Counted from the first letter of the stretch, positions 36,044 to 48,257 are shown. The stretch is DNA of 64,000 nucleotides from Gnetum montanum (GCA_015680685.1 MNCI01034026.1:160145-224144), one strand, 5' to 3'. A program made the numbers and translations. Notes: a model not told the origin generated them from the sequence alone.

Positions 36044-37325
36044 GGGGTAGCTCAGGGGGTAGATTCCAAGGGGATTAATTTTTGATCAATTTTGATTATT
36101 TTTTGGCATTCATGTGCATTCTTGGGGGTTGCTGGTGCTATTGGGGGAGGGTAAGCCATGGGGTAGATTCCAAGGGGATGTGATTTTTGACTAATTTTGG
36201 TTAGTTTTGGACATGCATGTGCATTCTTGGGGTTGTCAGTGTTGCTGGTCATTTCCCAAGATCAAAATTTGTTAATTCTAAGGTTTTCTTAATGGTTTCT
36301 TAAGTTACCCCCTTTGTTCCATGCTGAGCCCCCTCTATAATGGGGTAGCCCAAGGGTAGATCCCAAGAGGGTTGATTTTTGATCAATTTTGATCAATTTT
36401 GGACATGCAAGCACATTCCTGAGGTTGTTGGTGTCATTGGTTATTTCCCAAGATTAAAATTTGTTAATTTTAAGGTTTTTTCAATGGTTTTTAGGGTTAC
36501 CCCCCTTGTTCCACATTGAGCCTCCCCTACAAGGGTAACCCAAGGGGTAGATTCCAAGGGGGTTGATTTTTGACCAATTTTGATCAATTTTTGGCATGCA
36601 TACACATTTCTGGGATTACCAGTGCTACTTGACATTACCCAAGATCAAAATTTTTCAATTTTAAAGTTATTTCATTAGGTTTTTAAGGTTACCCCCCTTG
36701 TTCCATGCTGAGTGCTCCTTGAAGACGGGTAACCTAGAGGGTAGATCCAAAGGGGATTGATTTTTAACTAATTTTGATCAATTTCAGGCATGCATGTGCA
36801 TTCCTAAGGTTACTAGTGTTGTTGGGCATTACCAAAGATCAAAATTGTTCAATTTAAAGGTTTTTATTAGGTCTTTAAGGTTACCCCCTTATTCCACACT
36901 AAGTCCCCTCTATAGGGGGGTAACCTAGGGGGTAGATTCCAAAGGGGTTGATATTTTTGACTAATTTTGATTAGCCTTGGATATGCATGTGCATTCTCAG
37001 GGTTGTTGGTGTTGTTGGCTATTGCCCATGATGAAAATTTATTAATTTTAAATGTGTTTCATTAGTTTTTAGGGTTACCTCCATTGTTCCATGCTAAGCC
37101 CCCCCTACAGGGGGGGGGGGGGGGGGGTGGTAACTCGGGGGGTAGATTCCAAGGGGGTTGATTTTTGACTAATTTTGATTAGTTTTGGGCATGCATATGC
37201 ATTCCTAGCATTATTGATACTATTGGGCATTACCCAAGATTAAAATTTAATAAAATGTAAAGGTTTTTAGGGCTACCCCTTTGTTCCATGCTAAGGCCCT
37301 CCTATAGCGGGGTAACCTAGGGTGG

Positions 37326-38084
37326 AAGACCTTAGAAGTTATCAACCACTAGAGGTAATGGAGGTGAACCATGGCTATTAATGAAGAAAAAAACTATTGT
37401 TACTAGAAGTTGGGAAAAGGATTTTTATGTTATAGCTCCTAAGCCCCCATGTTGGCCCCACACTGGAGAGTATGGAAGGGGGATTCACCAACATGGGGCA
37501 AGATGCAAGATTGCAAATTGTCTTGTCCTAATGCAAAACTAGGTTATCAGAGGCTATACAGGAGTATGGAAGTAAAACATGGTAACTAAGTGGTCAATTT
37601 AGGAAATTTTAGGTCATTCCCCCTATTCATTCATGTTGGGACTAGAGTGCTTAGCATGGATGAGGCTTTCCCTAATGTGAAATCATCAAATCCAAAAGTT
37701 TTCACCACTTTTGACTAGTTTTACAAAGGTTTTTGGGGCTACTACAGATCAGTAGAGGGGTTTAGGACTATGTGGGTCCACTTTAAGATTGAACCAAGGC
37801 TTGATGAGCGTTAGAGGATAAGTATGGATGTTACCCCATTTTTTCAATGTAGGATCCACATTGGGTAGGGTTGCCACTACATGGATGCCCCAAAGTGGCA
37901 AGCTTTGTTGAGGTTTTACCCCTTTCTGGTGTTTAGGGTTCATGCATGTTAATGGTAGCTACCAAGAATAACAAGGATGATTAGGTGTTATGGTTGTGGA
38001 TTATAGGAGGTATGTATTGGTCATGGTTGATTCTTGGAACTCATTTAGATGCCATTCTTAGTTCTTAGTGGGCCATTAGGTCAC
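37326..38084. other. Element D interior, no gene seen
   Basis: No frame or motif recognised. GTTGGCCCCACACTGGAG and similar phrases do not repeat. Confidence 0.5.
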
Positions 38085-38215
38085 TATTTTTAAGCCTTGG
38101 TAGGCCACAGAGTTACTAGTTTTAGGCCTTAGTTGGTCATAAGTTACTAGTTTTAGGCCTTGGCAGGACATAGTGTTGCTAGTTTAATGCCTTAGTAGGC
38201 CATCATATATACATT
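38085..38215. repeat. Element D short tandem array 2 (~30 bp unit)
   Basis: About four units of AGTTTTAGGCCTTGGTAGGCCA type, the same word as array 1 at 18985-19255. It lies between the satellite array and protease. Confidence 0.8.
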
Positions 38216-38436
38216 ATCTAGCAAGTATGGGATGCTCTCAAAAGAGCACATAAGGCTAAAGCCAATATTAAAACATGATATAATGTTGTAAAGGTAAATA
38301 AATGGTTGAAAAAAGAATGGATGAGATGTTTACTATGAACTTGTTGCTTGATCTTTGAGAAATCTAGGGATCATTTTGGCATCATCCTATTGTTAATATT
38401 TTTCTCATTTAGCATGAAAAGTTGTAGGCATTTTCA

Positions 38437-39189
38437 TTAATTTTCTTGTGTCACAGAGTTGGTGCAATTTACATCATTATTGCTCACATTGTTGTTGGTC
38501 CTAGTTTGAGTGTCAAGAGTTTCCTCTTGAAATTCTACTTCTAAACCTCGGTCACTATTGACATAGTTAATTGAGGGTAGCGATGTATTATCCCCACAGA
38601 TCATAATCTCACCATCCTTGTATGGAAAGTGAATTTCTTGATGTATAGGAGATGAAACTACCCGAAGCTTTGCCAACCATGATCTTCCTAGGTTCAAGTT
38701 GAAGTGAGGTATCTCTTCGACTACTAGGAAGTTGGTGGATGTGTGAAACTATTCACTGGCTATGAAATCCAAAGTGATGAAGCCTTGCATTGCTAATCAT
38801 GAGAAATTAAATGACTTGGTTGCTAAGGTGGTGGTCACTTGGATGTTCTTGGTTAGGCCCAACTTGTCAACAATGGAGTATGGTACTACATTCGTTGTTT
38901 CCCCATCATCCACATGAACATAGTAAACCTTGTATCTGTCAATGTGTATGGTAATGAGGATAGAAGTAGATAACACCTCTTTGTTTTGAGAGTCAATCTT
39001 CACTACACTATCATGGAAGCTGAGTGTGGGTTGATGCCCATTTTCCCTAAGTGAAGCTTGCTCAATGATAGAGTGGATCGACTCTCTATTGGTGGTCATG
39101 TCTATACTCAAAGGAATAGAGGTTAACACCTGAGCTAGTGCATTCCTATATGCAAGAGAGGTCATGAATAAGTCATAAAAGTTTGGCAA
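38437..39189 (-). pseudogene. Element D protease, degraded
   Basis: Two open minus-strand stretches carry it. 38797-39189 has YYVHVDDGETTNVVPYSIVD, with the active-site D-D-G, and then KLGLTK. 38437-38697 has NLGRSWLAKLRVVSSPIHQE. Element C protease reads VHVDDGVATNII and LILGRSWLPQLGAVSSLIHQ at the same places, so these are homologues. The retropepsin-type fold cuts the polyprotein. About 100 bp between the pieces is out of frame. Confidence 0.8.
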
Positions 39190-41052
39190 TGTGTTCTTTT
39201 GATTAAGGAACTATTTGGCTTGTTCCATGGTTGTGTGGAAGCCCTTTCCCTTAGCTTGCAATGTTTCAGCCTTAGTAGTTCTAACCTCCTCCATTCTCCC
39301 TTGGGTTTGTGGCTTGGGTTATGATATATGTGGTTTGGGTCCTTTGTCCATGGGTGTAGTTGGTCTTGATTTAGCTTGTTTTGAAGTCCTTTTTTGTTGG
39401 CCACCTTTAGTGGGATTTTTTGTTGGTTTGGGAACAAGTTGCTTTCATCACCATTGTGATGATGGTTTTTTACTAATCTCTAAGTTCTGGGCCACTATAG
39501 ATGGGCTTTGATCATGTGTCATTGTGGGCTTACTTGTTGAAGGTGGAGGAACTTGGATGACGAATGGTTCCCTAGGTTTTGGAGGATTAGCAACTTGGCA
39601 ATTATGTTATGATGTTGAAGCCATTGAAGGGATGATACCTATGATGAAAGGTTCCTTAGGGGCTAGAGGAGGTGGTACCCATACGATAAATGGCTCTCTA
39701 AGTTTTGTGCTTTGGGATCATGTTGGTACTTTAATAACAAATTGTTCTCTAGGAGGACTAGATTGTTTGGTTTCTGTGAATGAGGCCATAGTATAGGAGT
39801 TATTGTTGGCTCTTATAGAGTTGGGCTTAGTCACTACCAACTCTCCATGGTTTATCATCTTTTGGAGGTCATCCTTTAATGCTAGAAAAAATCAGTGTCA
39901 TAACTAACCATTTAATAATAATGGTAATACCTATCCAACTTGAAGTACTTTGGTAGCTTAGGATCATCTTTGGTAGCTATCGTTGGGTCTCTAGCTATGT
40001 CACAAAGATGATCATACCTCATATGAGCATCTTTAGATAGTTTCTTATGTTGTATATGGCTATCTTTAAGAAACTATTCTAAGAGCTCAGAATGCTTTAA
40101 ATGTAGCATTATGTACTGAGACCTATCCCTATGCCCAAATTTTGGTCGTAGTTGATTCAAGGCATAGGAAATGGATGGTTATGATGAGTTAAAGGATGTG
40201 TTGCATGGTGGTGATCCCATCCTTTCCCTTTGCTTTGTTTCTTTTGTTACTATAGTCACATTTGTGTGTTCTTGCCTATTTTTATTACTATGTCTTCTTG
40301 CCTATTGATTTTTGTAGGCCACATAGGCAAGGTTGTTGCTTGCCTCAGTTACCTCCTTAATGTTCTTGGTTTGTGAGAAGGCTTGGCTTAGTGATCAATG
40401 AATTAGGTAGTACAACTTTGAATTGATAAATTCATTTACTGCTCCCTTATAAATGGCTAGGAGCTAAGTTTTAGCAAGAGGGTCCAAGATCTTATTAAGT
40501 GTTGAGTTCCACCTTTGAATGAACCTTTCGACTAGTTCAAGTGACCCCTGCCTCACCTTTATCAATTGGTCCAATGTGACATCTGGCTTTAAGTTGTATC
40601 TAAAGTGGTTGAAAAATTGGTTTATCATATCCTCAAGGGAAGAGATGGAACCCCAAGGCAAGGTTCAATACCTATCTAGAGCCTTACCCTTGAGAGACAT
40701 GTGAAAAATCCTCAATACCGTATGAGGCCAAGCTTGCAAGAAGAGGTACTTAGACTAGAAGGTTACTAAATGTGCATTAGGATCTCCTTCACCATTGTAT
40801 TTGGTGAAGTTTGGAATAAGCAAGCCTATGGGCAAGGTTATTTGAGGCACCATAAGACTTATAGGATCATCTTGATAGAAATCTAGAACCTTGACCATCT
40901 GAGTTGTGTTAGCATTAAGTTTTAATAGCTCTTCATTAAGGTCTTGGATCATTTGAAAAACTTGATCCAAGCCTTGGGTTATCCTTGTGGGCTATCATGG
41001 GTACATTGACAATTGAGGAAAAAGTTATGAGATTTGTGGTTGAGAGGCTTGT
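39190..41052 (-). pseudogene. Element D gag, central and C-terminal part
   Basis: Split from its N-terminus (59452-60307) by element C. The minus strand at 40755-40970 has VLDFYQDDPISLMVPQI and FTKYNGEGDPNAHLVTF. Then come RIFHMSLKGKAL and an open stretch at 40464-40661 with MPWGSISSLEDMINQFFNHF and VERFIQRWNSTL, the Tat-type Retrotrans_gag domain. C gag has matching FTKYNGEGDP and VQKFIQRWSATL. The C-terminal part (39200-40100) is Pro/Ser-rich and broken. The last five bases, CTTGT, are the target duplication of element C. Confidence 0.8.
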
Positions 41053-42736
41053 TGTAGCGACCGAAAACGTTGGCGGCTAGAAGAACGCCAAGGTTGGTAG
41101 ACACAACAGTTCCAACCCTGTGCCCGCGGGAGGGTGGTGCCGGGTGTGTGCAAACATAGGGTGCCTTGAACGGTCTACTCGATCAGACAGGGACTTACAT
41201 TGGTATTAATATAGCCTTTTGCAATATAAACTATACGAGTTGCGAGATGGCACTTATGGGTAATTATAGCGGGAAAAGAAAGGGACTAAAAAAAATGCAA
41301 CAACAAGGAGAAATAGTGAATAACGTAAGTGTGACAATGATATGAGACGATGCTTGAAGGTAAAAAAAATAGGAATAATGCAAGGAAGCCAGACAGTAAA
41401 TAAGAGGTAACATAAGATATAGTTAGGAACATGCACCACTTCAGAGCTACAAATCTATCCGGTCAGGGGATGGCATAATTGGCTGCACAACGTGACGGAG
41501 TGCAGAAAGTTCCGAGAGTGACCAAAGCATGCCGGGCAATAAGAATAGCTGTGCACTTGGGCACAGATTTCACGTATACACAATGTGGACGGGATCCTAC
41601 CAAGGTGGTAGAACGAGACCCTGGACTTTATGCCAGCCAAGAGAGGTTCCTTTTACAAATTTCTGGCCTCCCCTTTTCTTTTCCTTATTATGAGATTGTA
41701 GGTATTTCTCCTTGTTTTTTTGTTTTAGTCAAGGAGACTCCTTTTTCTTTTTCTTTTTTTTCTTGCGGACCCCTTTTCTGTGCTGCTTGATAGGCTATTT
41801 ATAGGGCTGAAGGTAAGCCAAGGTGACTGTTTGAATACTGCGTTGTTGCAGACTTGCGCCAACTTATTGGTGTTACTCGAGCCATTTGTGACCGTTGAGC
41901 TTGCAAGACCGTTGTGACGTGAGCAATAACTGCAATCCTACTATGTCGTGACTATGCCGTTAGCTCCTAGAGGCATGTGCCAATGGTCTGATTAAGGTGG
42001 ATTGCATTGATGTCACACGACCACCTACCTATCGCACTGTGTTTTGCGACGTGGCTTGCTTATCGTGGCGTAGCACCTTGCCACGTGTCTTGTCATACGT
42101 CACATACTTGCTACATGATGCTACACTACGTAGCGTAGCGTAGCATAGCGACTAGGATAGTTTTGCTAATTTTCAGCTTATTCTGCCATAGTGCAAGTTC
42201 TAGGGACTTTGCTAATTTTGCCTTTCAAACCACCTTCTATCCTTTTTCGTAGGATTGCTACGCCTTGCTGTGCCATGTAGCTTAGCGTAGCATAGCAACA
42301 GACATGGTCCGCTGCTTCCTGGCGAAAAGAGACACCATTGCAGAACTTGAGATTAGATGAGGGAGGTGAGTAGTGAAGTTGTTGCTATGCTACGCCATAT
42401 GTCATCGCATAGCGCAACATCTCGTTCCACCATTGTTTTCTGAGGCTTGCTACGCTACACATTGTAGCGTAGCAGGCTTTGTAACTTAGAAAACTTGCTG
42501 AACTACTTCTCCTATGCATCTAGACTACTATTGCTAATTTTGGACATCGTTTCTGAGTAGGCTGTTAGCTGTTCAGACTACTTTGGTGGGTGGGCGAGTT
42601 GGTACGGAACTCGCCCATGCCTAAAGTAGAAAATTTACCAAACTGGCCATCCTGGACTCAGAACCTTCTTTTCCCGATGGACTGTCATGGTGCTGTGCGG
42701 ACTGTAAGAGCCTGATGAAGCTAGGATGACCCTGCA
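41053..42736 (-). mobile_element. Element C 3' LTR
   Basis: TGTAGCGACC to CCCTGCA, 1684 bp, collinear with 57761-59446. By eye most differences are C/T or G/A transitions, as expected from methylated cytosines. Confidence 0.92.
41795..42480 (-). promoter_or_regulatory. Element C 3' LTR promoter: TATA box and GTAGCGTAGC words
   Basis: The minus-strand TATA box CTATAAATAG is at 41795-41804. Upstream on the minus strand are three clusters (42060-42155, 42260-42300 and 42385-42480) of GTAGCGTAGC / GCTACGCTAC words, including a near-perfect dyad at 42120-42152 (CTACGTAGCGTAGCGTAG). Confidence 0.55.
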
Positions 42737-42750
42737 TTTTCTTTTAGGGT
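42737..42750 (-). promoter_or_regulatory. Element C polypurine tract
   Basis: The minus strand reads CCTAAAAGAAAA directly before the LTR start TGCAGGG. Confidence 0.7.
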
Positions 42751-43744
42751 GTTTCATTGGCCCCTCTTTGTCAACGTTTGGAGAATAGGCTCGATGGACG
42801 TCGGCAAAGAATATGAAACACCGCAGCAAGAGAAATGTTGAGGCTATCACTTGGTGAGTACTGAGATGTTGCATGGCTGTGCTCTAGGGTGTTGCATTGG
42901 TGCTGCAGAGGTTAAGGCAGAGAGTAGAGATGATGTTTAGCCAGGTCCCTCGTTGGAGTGCTCTGAGGGGCTCGTTTGCATTTTCATCTCTGACTGGCGT
43001 TGTTCTTCAACCTCCCGCAGGTGGGTGTCCCCTCCGTAGAATGAGCTGTATTACATCCATAGAGGGTCTTGACCTACCTATCAGAGCCTTTCACATGGCG
43101 AGCTGCATTATGCACGTGCCAGAATTTGCACTCTCAAACAACCATGTTAATCGAGGCACTCACTTTGTGACGCTATAGCCTTTGCTGCTGTAGAGGGATG
43201 CATTTGCGGGGACAATGTTTTGTGGGCTGCTAGCATTATTGTTACCCTTAGGCACCATCGCTGGTGTGAGACGCCCAAAGAAGGGAGGCCAGCAGCAATC
43301 TTGGCAGCACTACCATGGAGGGAGCTATTCCCCAGGGCACCGAGGACGCGGATGCACTGGGATCCTTGCCAAAGGCATGCATGCTGAGTTGAGCTATGGG
43401 ATCAGCTACCACATAGCCGAACATTATGCGATCCACAACCTTGATGGGGAATAGAAGTGCAACAATATTGTGGCTAGGCCACAATATTGTCAGCACCTTA
43501 GAAGCGGGAACGGGCCCAGGAGCTACCATCTCGGTGGTGGGCCATAGCGATGGTAGGTTCGAAGGGCCCGTGTGACATCGTACGACGTCTTCGAAGGGTT
43601 AGCATGACACTAGAAATGGCGGTGCGTATGCCCCAGATCGTGTTTTCCTTGCATCGGGAGTTTCATCCTGGAGCGACGATGTCCCACCCACGTGCTGGTA
43701 TCATGCTCCTTTGTTCAACGTATATTCGATGATGATGCCTGTTG
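42751..43744. other. Element C 3' untranslated interior
   Basis: Between the polypurine tract and the short array. Only short frames without recognisable motifs. 42751-42820 has a counterpart in element D at 18030-18090. Confidence 0.5.
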
Positions 43745-44045
43745 AGGATGTGACACGAACCCAATTTAAGGTCTTGGTAGACCAGGTGCTGGTTTAGGGT
43801 CCCAACAGACTGCTATGCTGGTTTGAGGTCCCAGCAGACTATACACACTAGTTTTACGTCGTGGCAGACACACGATGCTAGTTTATAGTCATAGTGGACT
43901 AACTGTGCCAGCTTTACATTGTGGCGGACTATTGCTACCAATTTACCGTCGTAGCAGACGCTGTTTGGTGCTGCTAGTTTATTGTCATTGCGGATGCTGA
44001 CCGACGCGGCTGCCAGTTTATCATTGTAGTAGATGGTGGCATGTG
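43745..44045. repeat. Element C short tandem array 1 (~30 bp unit)
   Basis: About ten degenerate units of GCTAGTTTA.GTC.TGGCAGAC type. On the minus strand they translate as a repeated KLA/KLV peptide (43813-44052) that directly follows the integrase stop. I read it as a repeat, not a protein. Confidence 0.8.
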
Positions 44046-44055
44046 CTGTCATTGC

Positions 44056-45200
44056 ACCTTAGATGTAGTATGGCTTGAGGTACATGTGGTTCACTAGGTT
44101 GGTGAATTCATTGCCATTCATGTTTGCCAGTTTGAAAGCTCCATTCCCGAAGGCTTTAGCGACCATGTAAGGCCCTTCCCAATTGGCTAAGAATTTACTC
44201 ACATGCTCACGGATGGCCTTGAGGATGAGATCTCCCTTTTGTACTGGCCGTTGATGCTGGTCTACACAGTGCTTTTGCCGTTGTCTATCCTAATAGTGCT
44301 CAATCCATCTTAGTGTCTGCGTGTGTTCCTCCTCCACTGAGTCAAGGTCAATGGCTCATGATTCATTATTCTAGGCTTCACTCACGACATTGGATAGGAT
44401 CATCTGGAGTGAGGGTACCTGTAACTCAAGAGGTAACACAGCTTCAGATCCGTAAATGAGACTGTAAGGGGTCTTACTTGTCATGGTTTTGCAAGTTGTT
44501 CGATAGGCCCAAAGGACATAGAGTATTTGCTCATGCCACCGCCTCTTGCTGTTGCTAAGCATCTGCTTCAGTAAGTTGATGATGGACTTATTTGTAGCCT
44601 TCGCCTGTCCGTTCGCTTGCGGATAGTAAGGGGAAGAAAATGATTGTTTAATGCCTAGGTTACTACAGAAGGTCCAGGTTTCCTTACTGCTAAACTGTGG
44701 TCCATTGTCGGTCACAATGGTCATCGGAAGCTTGAACCTAGTCACGATGTGATAGAGGATGAAGTGGCAGATTTGCTGGGATGTCATTTTCCTCAGAGGA
44801 ATAGCTTCCACCCACCTAGTAAAATACTCTATGGTGGTGATAATGAAGCTATGCCCTGCGGAAGACTTAGGTGTGATGGGCCCTATGAGGTCTAGTCCCC
44901 ATCGTTGGAAAGGCCACATAATTTGTGTAAGGTGTAGATCTGTAGATGCTACGTGTATGAGATTTTCATATCTCTGACATGTGTCACATGTCTTGACTTT
45001 CGACAGGCAGTCATGCTCCATGTAAGGCCAATAGTACCCTAGGCGTCTGATCTTCGCTACCATAGCCCTAGGTGTTATGTGTCCACCGCACAGCCCTTCA
45101 TGAACCTCATTAACTACCTTCTGTGCCTACTCACCACCCATGCAGGCCAGCAATATCCCATCGTAGGACCATCAGCATAGGGCATCACTTCCTATGAGTA
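44056..45200 (-). pseudogene. Element C integrase
   Basis: The HHCC zinc finger reads VHEGLCGGHI ... C..CQ (about 44980-45110). An open 230-codon frame (44371-45063) carries YYWPYMEHDC, CDTCQRYE, WGLDLIGPITP with the first catalytic Asp, and IVTDNGPQFSS with the second. At the third position NGQAKATNKSI has Lys where NGQAEATNK has the catalytic Glu, so the active site is lost. The C-terminal domain, in an interrupted frame to 44056, has KGDLILKAI, WEGPYMVAKAFGNGAFKL and LKPYYI. The D-D-E enzyme inserts element DNA. It is the best preserved integrase in the window. Confidence 0.88.
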
Positions 45201-45234
45201 CGTATTATCGGGCACATTTGCGGATTTCATATCT

Positions 45235-45790
45235 CTAGCCCAATGTCAATCTACCCGGGAGTTCGCCATGTTGCAGATATGCTTTAATGTTATCGTACCA
45301 TTCCGGGGTGTCCGCAGCGTCAACTGATGCCACGTGTTCTGCTTGAGTGATAGGTTCTGCACATTCTATGATCACAGTTGGCAAGTTCGCCAAGGAATGC
45401 GATGGGATTTTTAATGCGAGGGTAGCTAAGGTGTCTGCTATGTCATTTTGGCTGCATGGCACATGTTTCATGTTAGTGGTCATGAATTGTTTCAATAAAA
45501 CCTTTGCTAGGTCGCAGTAGGGTTGTAGATGTGTAGCCTTGTAGGCATAGACTTCGGTGATTTGATTCACAACTAGTTTTGAATCTCCTCGGATCGCCAG
45601 GTATTTTACATGTAGTGCATTGGCAGTTAAGAGGCATTTGAGTAGCCCCTCGTATTCTGCCACGTTGTTAGTGCACGGGAATGCGAAGTGATAAGCGGAC
45701 GGGTACATTTTCCTAGAGAAGAATGTGATTACGGCAGCAGCGCTACCTCCTTGCATGGTGTAGGCACCATTGAAGTGTAAGGTTGCCTCG
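45235..45790 (-). pseudogene. Element C second RNase H (archaeal/plant type)
   Basis: Nearly intact domain. FNGAYTMQGGSAAAVI, FPCTNNVAEYEGLLKCLL, AIRGDSKLVVNQI, then CSQNDIADTLATLA. This 'aRH' domain between RNase H and integrase is diagnostic of the Tat/Ogre group. The first catalytic Asp (usually FDGA) is Asn here; Glu in AEYEG, Asp in GDS and Asp in IADTLA are kept. One frame is open over 173 codons (45235-45756). The FNGA block lies just upstream of its first Met. Confidence 0.88.
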
Positions 45791-46250
45791 AAATGCGGTG
45801 GGACGATGGCGACATTGCTTATGTATTCGTCTAAGAACTTGGGGTCGATGACTGCCTGGTCGTCAACTAGCGAGGTTGTAAGTTGGGTCGCTATGGCTTG
45901 GCCTTTTGTTGACGATTGGCTTACATAGTGTAGATCAAATTCTGCAGTTATGGCCTTCCATCAGGCTATCCTGCTGCCTTCGTATAGGTTACCAGTGATA
46001 GCCCGAAGTACATTGCTTTTGCAAATAATGTTGGTTGTGCTACGGAATAGGTAGTGCCGCCACCTTTTTAGTGCAAACACTAAGGCTAGGCAATTCCTTT
46101 CCACCTCATTGTATTTTTTATCGTATGATATTAATGCGTGGCTCAGGTAATAAATTGGTATCTCAAAGCCATTGTACCACTTCTGACATAGCAGTGCTGC
46201 TATGGATGCGTCGGAGGTGGTGAGGTATATGAAAAAAGACTTGTCCCTCT
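45791..46250 (-). pseudogene. Element C first RNase H
   Basis: Follows reverse transcriptase in the same frame after a stop at ~46250. FIYLTTSDASIAALL, IYYLSHALISYDKKYNEVER, ALVFALKRWRHYL and then FDLHYV. This is the degenerate Ty3-type RNase H usual before the second RNase H in Tat elements. Its acidic catalytic residues are largely gone. Confidence 0.8.
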
Positions 46251-46251
46251 G

Positions 46252-47480
46252 CTATGGGTACACTGTTGGTAGGTGGGAGAGTTCCTTCTTTAGGTTGTCG
46301 AAGGCTTGTTGACATTGGACTGTCCACTTGAAGTCAACCCCTTTTCTCATAAGATGTTGCATGGGGTGTAACTTATTGGTTAGTCTTACTATGAACCTTC
46401 GAATGAATTGCACTCTGCCTTGTAGACCACGCAACTCTTTTAGGTTTGTGGGGGGTGCTAGGTTGACGATAGCTTTGACTTTGTCTGGGTCCACCCGTAT
46501 TCCAGCCTTCGATACTACAAACCCTAACATGTGCCCGGTCTTTAATCCGAAGATGCGTTTCTTAGGATTGAGATGCAAATCGTGCCTTTGAAAGTACTTG
46601 AGGACGAACTCTAGGTCGCGTGGGTGATGGGCCGCCTCGTTGGACTTGACTGCTATATCATCCACGTAATCATTTAATGTCTCTAGGATGTGGTTACTGA
46701 AAATGTACATCATGGCTCATTGGTATGTTGCCCCAGCATTCTTGAGCCCAAAGGGCATCATGGTAGAGCATAAGGTTCCCCATGGAGTCATGAAGGTTGT
46801 CGACAGTTGGTGTTCCAGGTTGATATGGATTTGGTTGTATCCGGAGAAGCCATCCATGAAGGATAGCAAAGCATGCCCAGCCGTGGTGTCAATGAGTTGA
46901 TCAATGTTGGGTAGTGGAAAGTTATCCTTGATCATTGCCTTATTCAAATCTCAGAAATCTATACACATTCGTATCCCTCCTATTTTCTTTGAAACCACAT
47001 CGATGTTGGACATCTACTCTAAATAATCGACTGCGCGGATGAAGCCTACTCGGTACAACTTAGTGATTTCCTCCTTCACAGCTAGCATGATTTCTGGCTT
47101 GATTTTTACGCATCTTTGGCTTGATTGCCTTCATGTGGGGGTCTAGGACGATATTATGCTAAATCAACTGTGGATCTAGACCTGTCATATCTTCATATGA
47201 CCATGCGAAAACGTCAACGTGTTCTTGCAAGGTTTTAACTATGCCCTCATGTATATGTGTATCTAGTAGAGAGCTGAGTCTTAATGTCTTTACCTCCCTT
47301 CTTGTAGAGGTTACGGGTATCTCGACAAGTGGATCCTCAGTTACATCTCTGGCCTCCAAATCTAGGACATGGACTAAGTATTTAGGCAAATCCAGGGGTG
47401 CTTCTAAGGTTGCTATAGTATTAATCGCAACCGACTCCTAGTTGATTGTGTCGGGGTTTAACTGTCTTGTGAGCTTGCCT
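46252..47480 (-). pseudogene. Element C reverse transcriptase
   Basis: From the upstream linker (47159-47389: HVDVFAWSYEDMTGLDPQLI) through HNIVLDP, a frameshifted KPEIMLAV/GFIRAV region, CIDF.DLNKAMIKDNFPLP, FMDGFSGYNQIHINLE and MPFGLKNAGATYQ (46717-46947). After one stop comes DYVDDIAVKS with an intact catalytic Y-V-D-D at ~46665, then FGLKTGHMLGFVVSKAGIRV, GLQGRVQFIRRFI and FKWTVQCQQAFDNLK (46252-46713). This is the polymerase of a Tat-like Ty3/gypsy element. Only a handful of stops interrupt it. Confidence 0.9.
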
Positions 47481-48257
47481 TGTGGCCTTGTCAATATTAG
47501 AGGCATGGACAGGGCATGGTGGGTTTCCATTTCTTGCTTAACCTGCCATCACAAGATGAGAGCTTGGGTAAGGGTCACTAGAGATTGTGCAGAACATAAA
47601 TTTGCAAAGCAACATCGAGATGCGACTTGCTAAATAAGGCGATGTAAAGATTGAGGATTTACTTGCTCATGGTTGTGGCGTAGCACCCAGGCACAGGGAT
47701 CTAGGATAGTTGAAGACATAGTCATTATTGATGTAAATTGTGAAGTTGTATATGGATGCCGAATCACTAGTTTAAATGTCATTTTGGATTACCATATTGT
47801 GACATGCAAAGCCTTGCTGCGCTAAATAATGATAAAAGAGATAACATTGCGAGTACGAGACGTGTTGGGTGGTTAATGCAGGAATGAAGGCACGAAACTG
47901 TTAGGGAATATGCTACCCATGTTGAGGCACGCCAGGTGATTTCTCACGCAAGAAGCATAATTACTTCGTTTGACATCATTACAGGCTACAGTCGTTGCTA
48001 GTTGAAATTGCTGTCTTTGAGCCTTAAGGAACACAATCATGTCGGGTTTTTTAGCCTAAGGTCTTTTCGGACCTTTAATCGAAAGCAAATATTATCTTAT
48101 TATTTTTACTTTCGAGAAGGCAAGTAACTGACTTGGAGCATGCCGATGTTTAAATGCTAATAGTGTCATGATGTTGTGGCGAGCATGCTACATCGCACGC
48201 TGCCCTCGCCTTAATCAGAGAGAGAGAAAGGAAGTTTCCCTATTTTGCTATTATTGC
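47481..48257. other. Spacer between reverse transcriptase and the antisense gene
   Basis: No motif or frame recognised on either strand. It forms the upstream region of the plus-strand gene at 48414. Confidence 0.5.

Larger units (their letters stand above)
33096..37325. repeat. Satellite-like tandem array inside element D (~190 bp unit, ~22 copies)
   Basis: The phrase GGTTACCCCC.TTGTTCCA followed by a C-run, TAGGGGG, GTAGATTCCAAGGGG, TTGATTTTTGACTAATTTTG, GGGCATGCATGTGCATTC and CATTACCCAAGAT recurs about every 185-195 bp (e.g. 33848, 34024, 34800, 35560, 36490, 36695, 37075). Units are degenerate but all in one orientation. Each holds a C-run/G-run hairpin (CCCCCT..AGGGGG). It occupies the place where element C carries pol. 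The first units, just after B, are the most degraded. Confidence 0.92.

Noticed and set aside
39215-39796. Plus-strand Gly/Trp-rich frames of 90-98 codons
   Set aside because: Complement of the Pro/Ser-rich C-terminal gag of element D.
43813-44052. 79-codon minus-strand frame with a repeated KLA peptide
   Set aside because: It is the translation of the 30 bp tandem array, not a recognisable protein.
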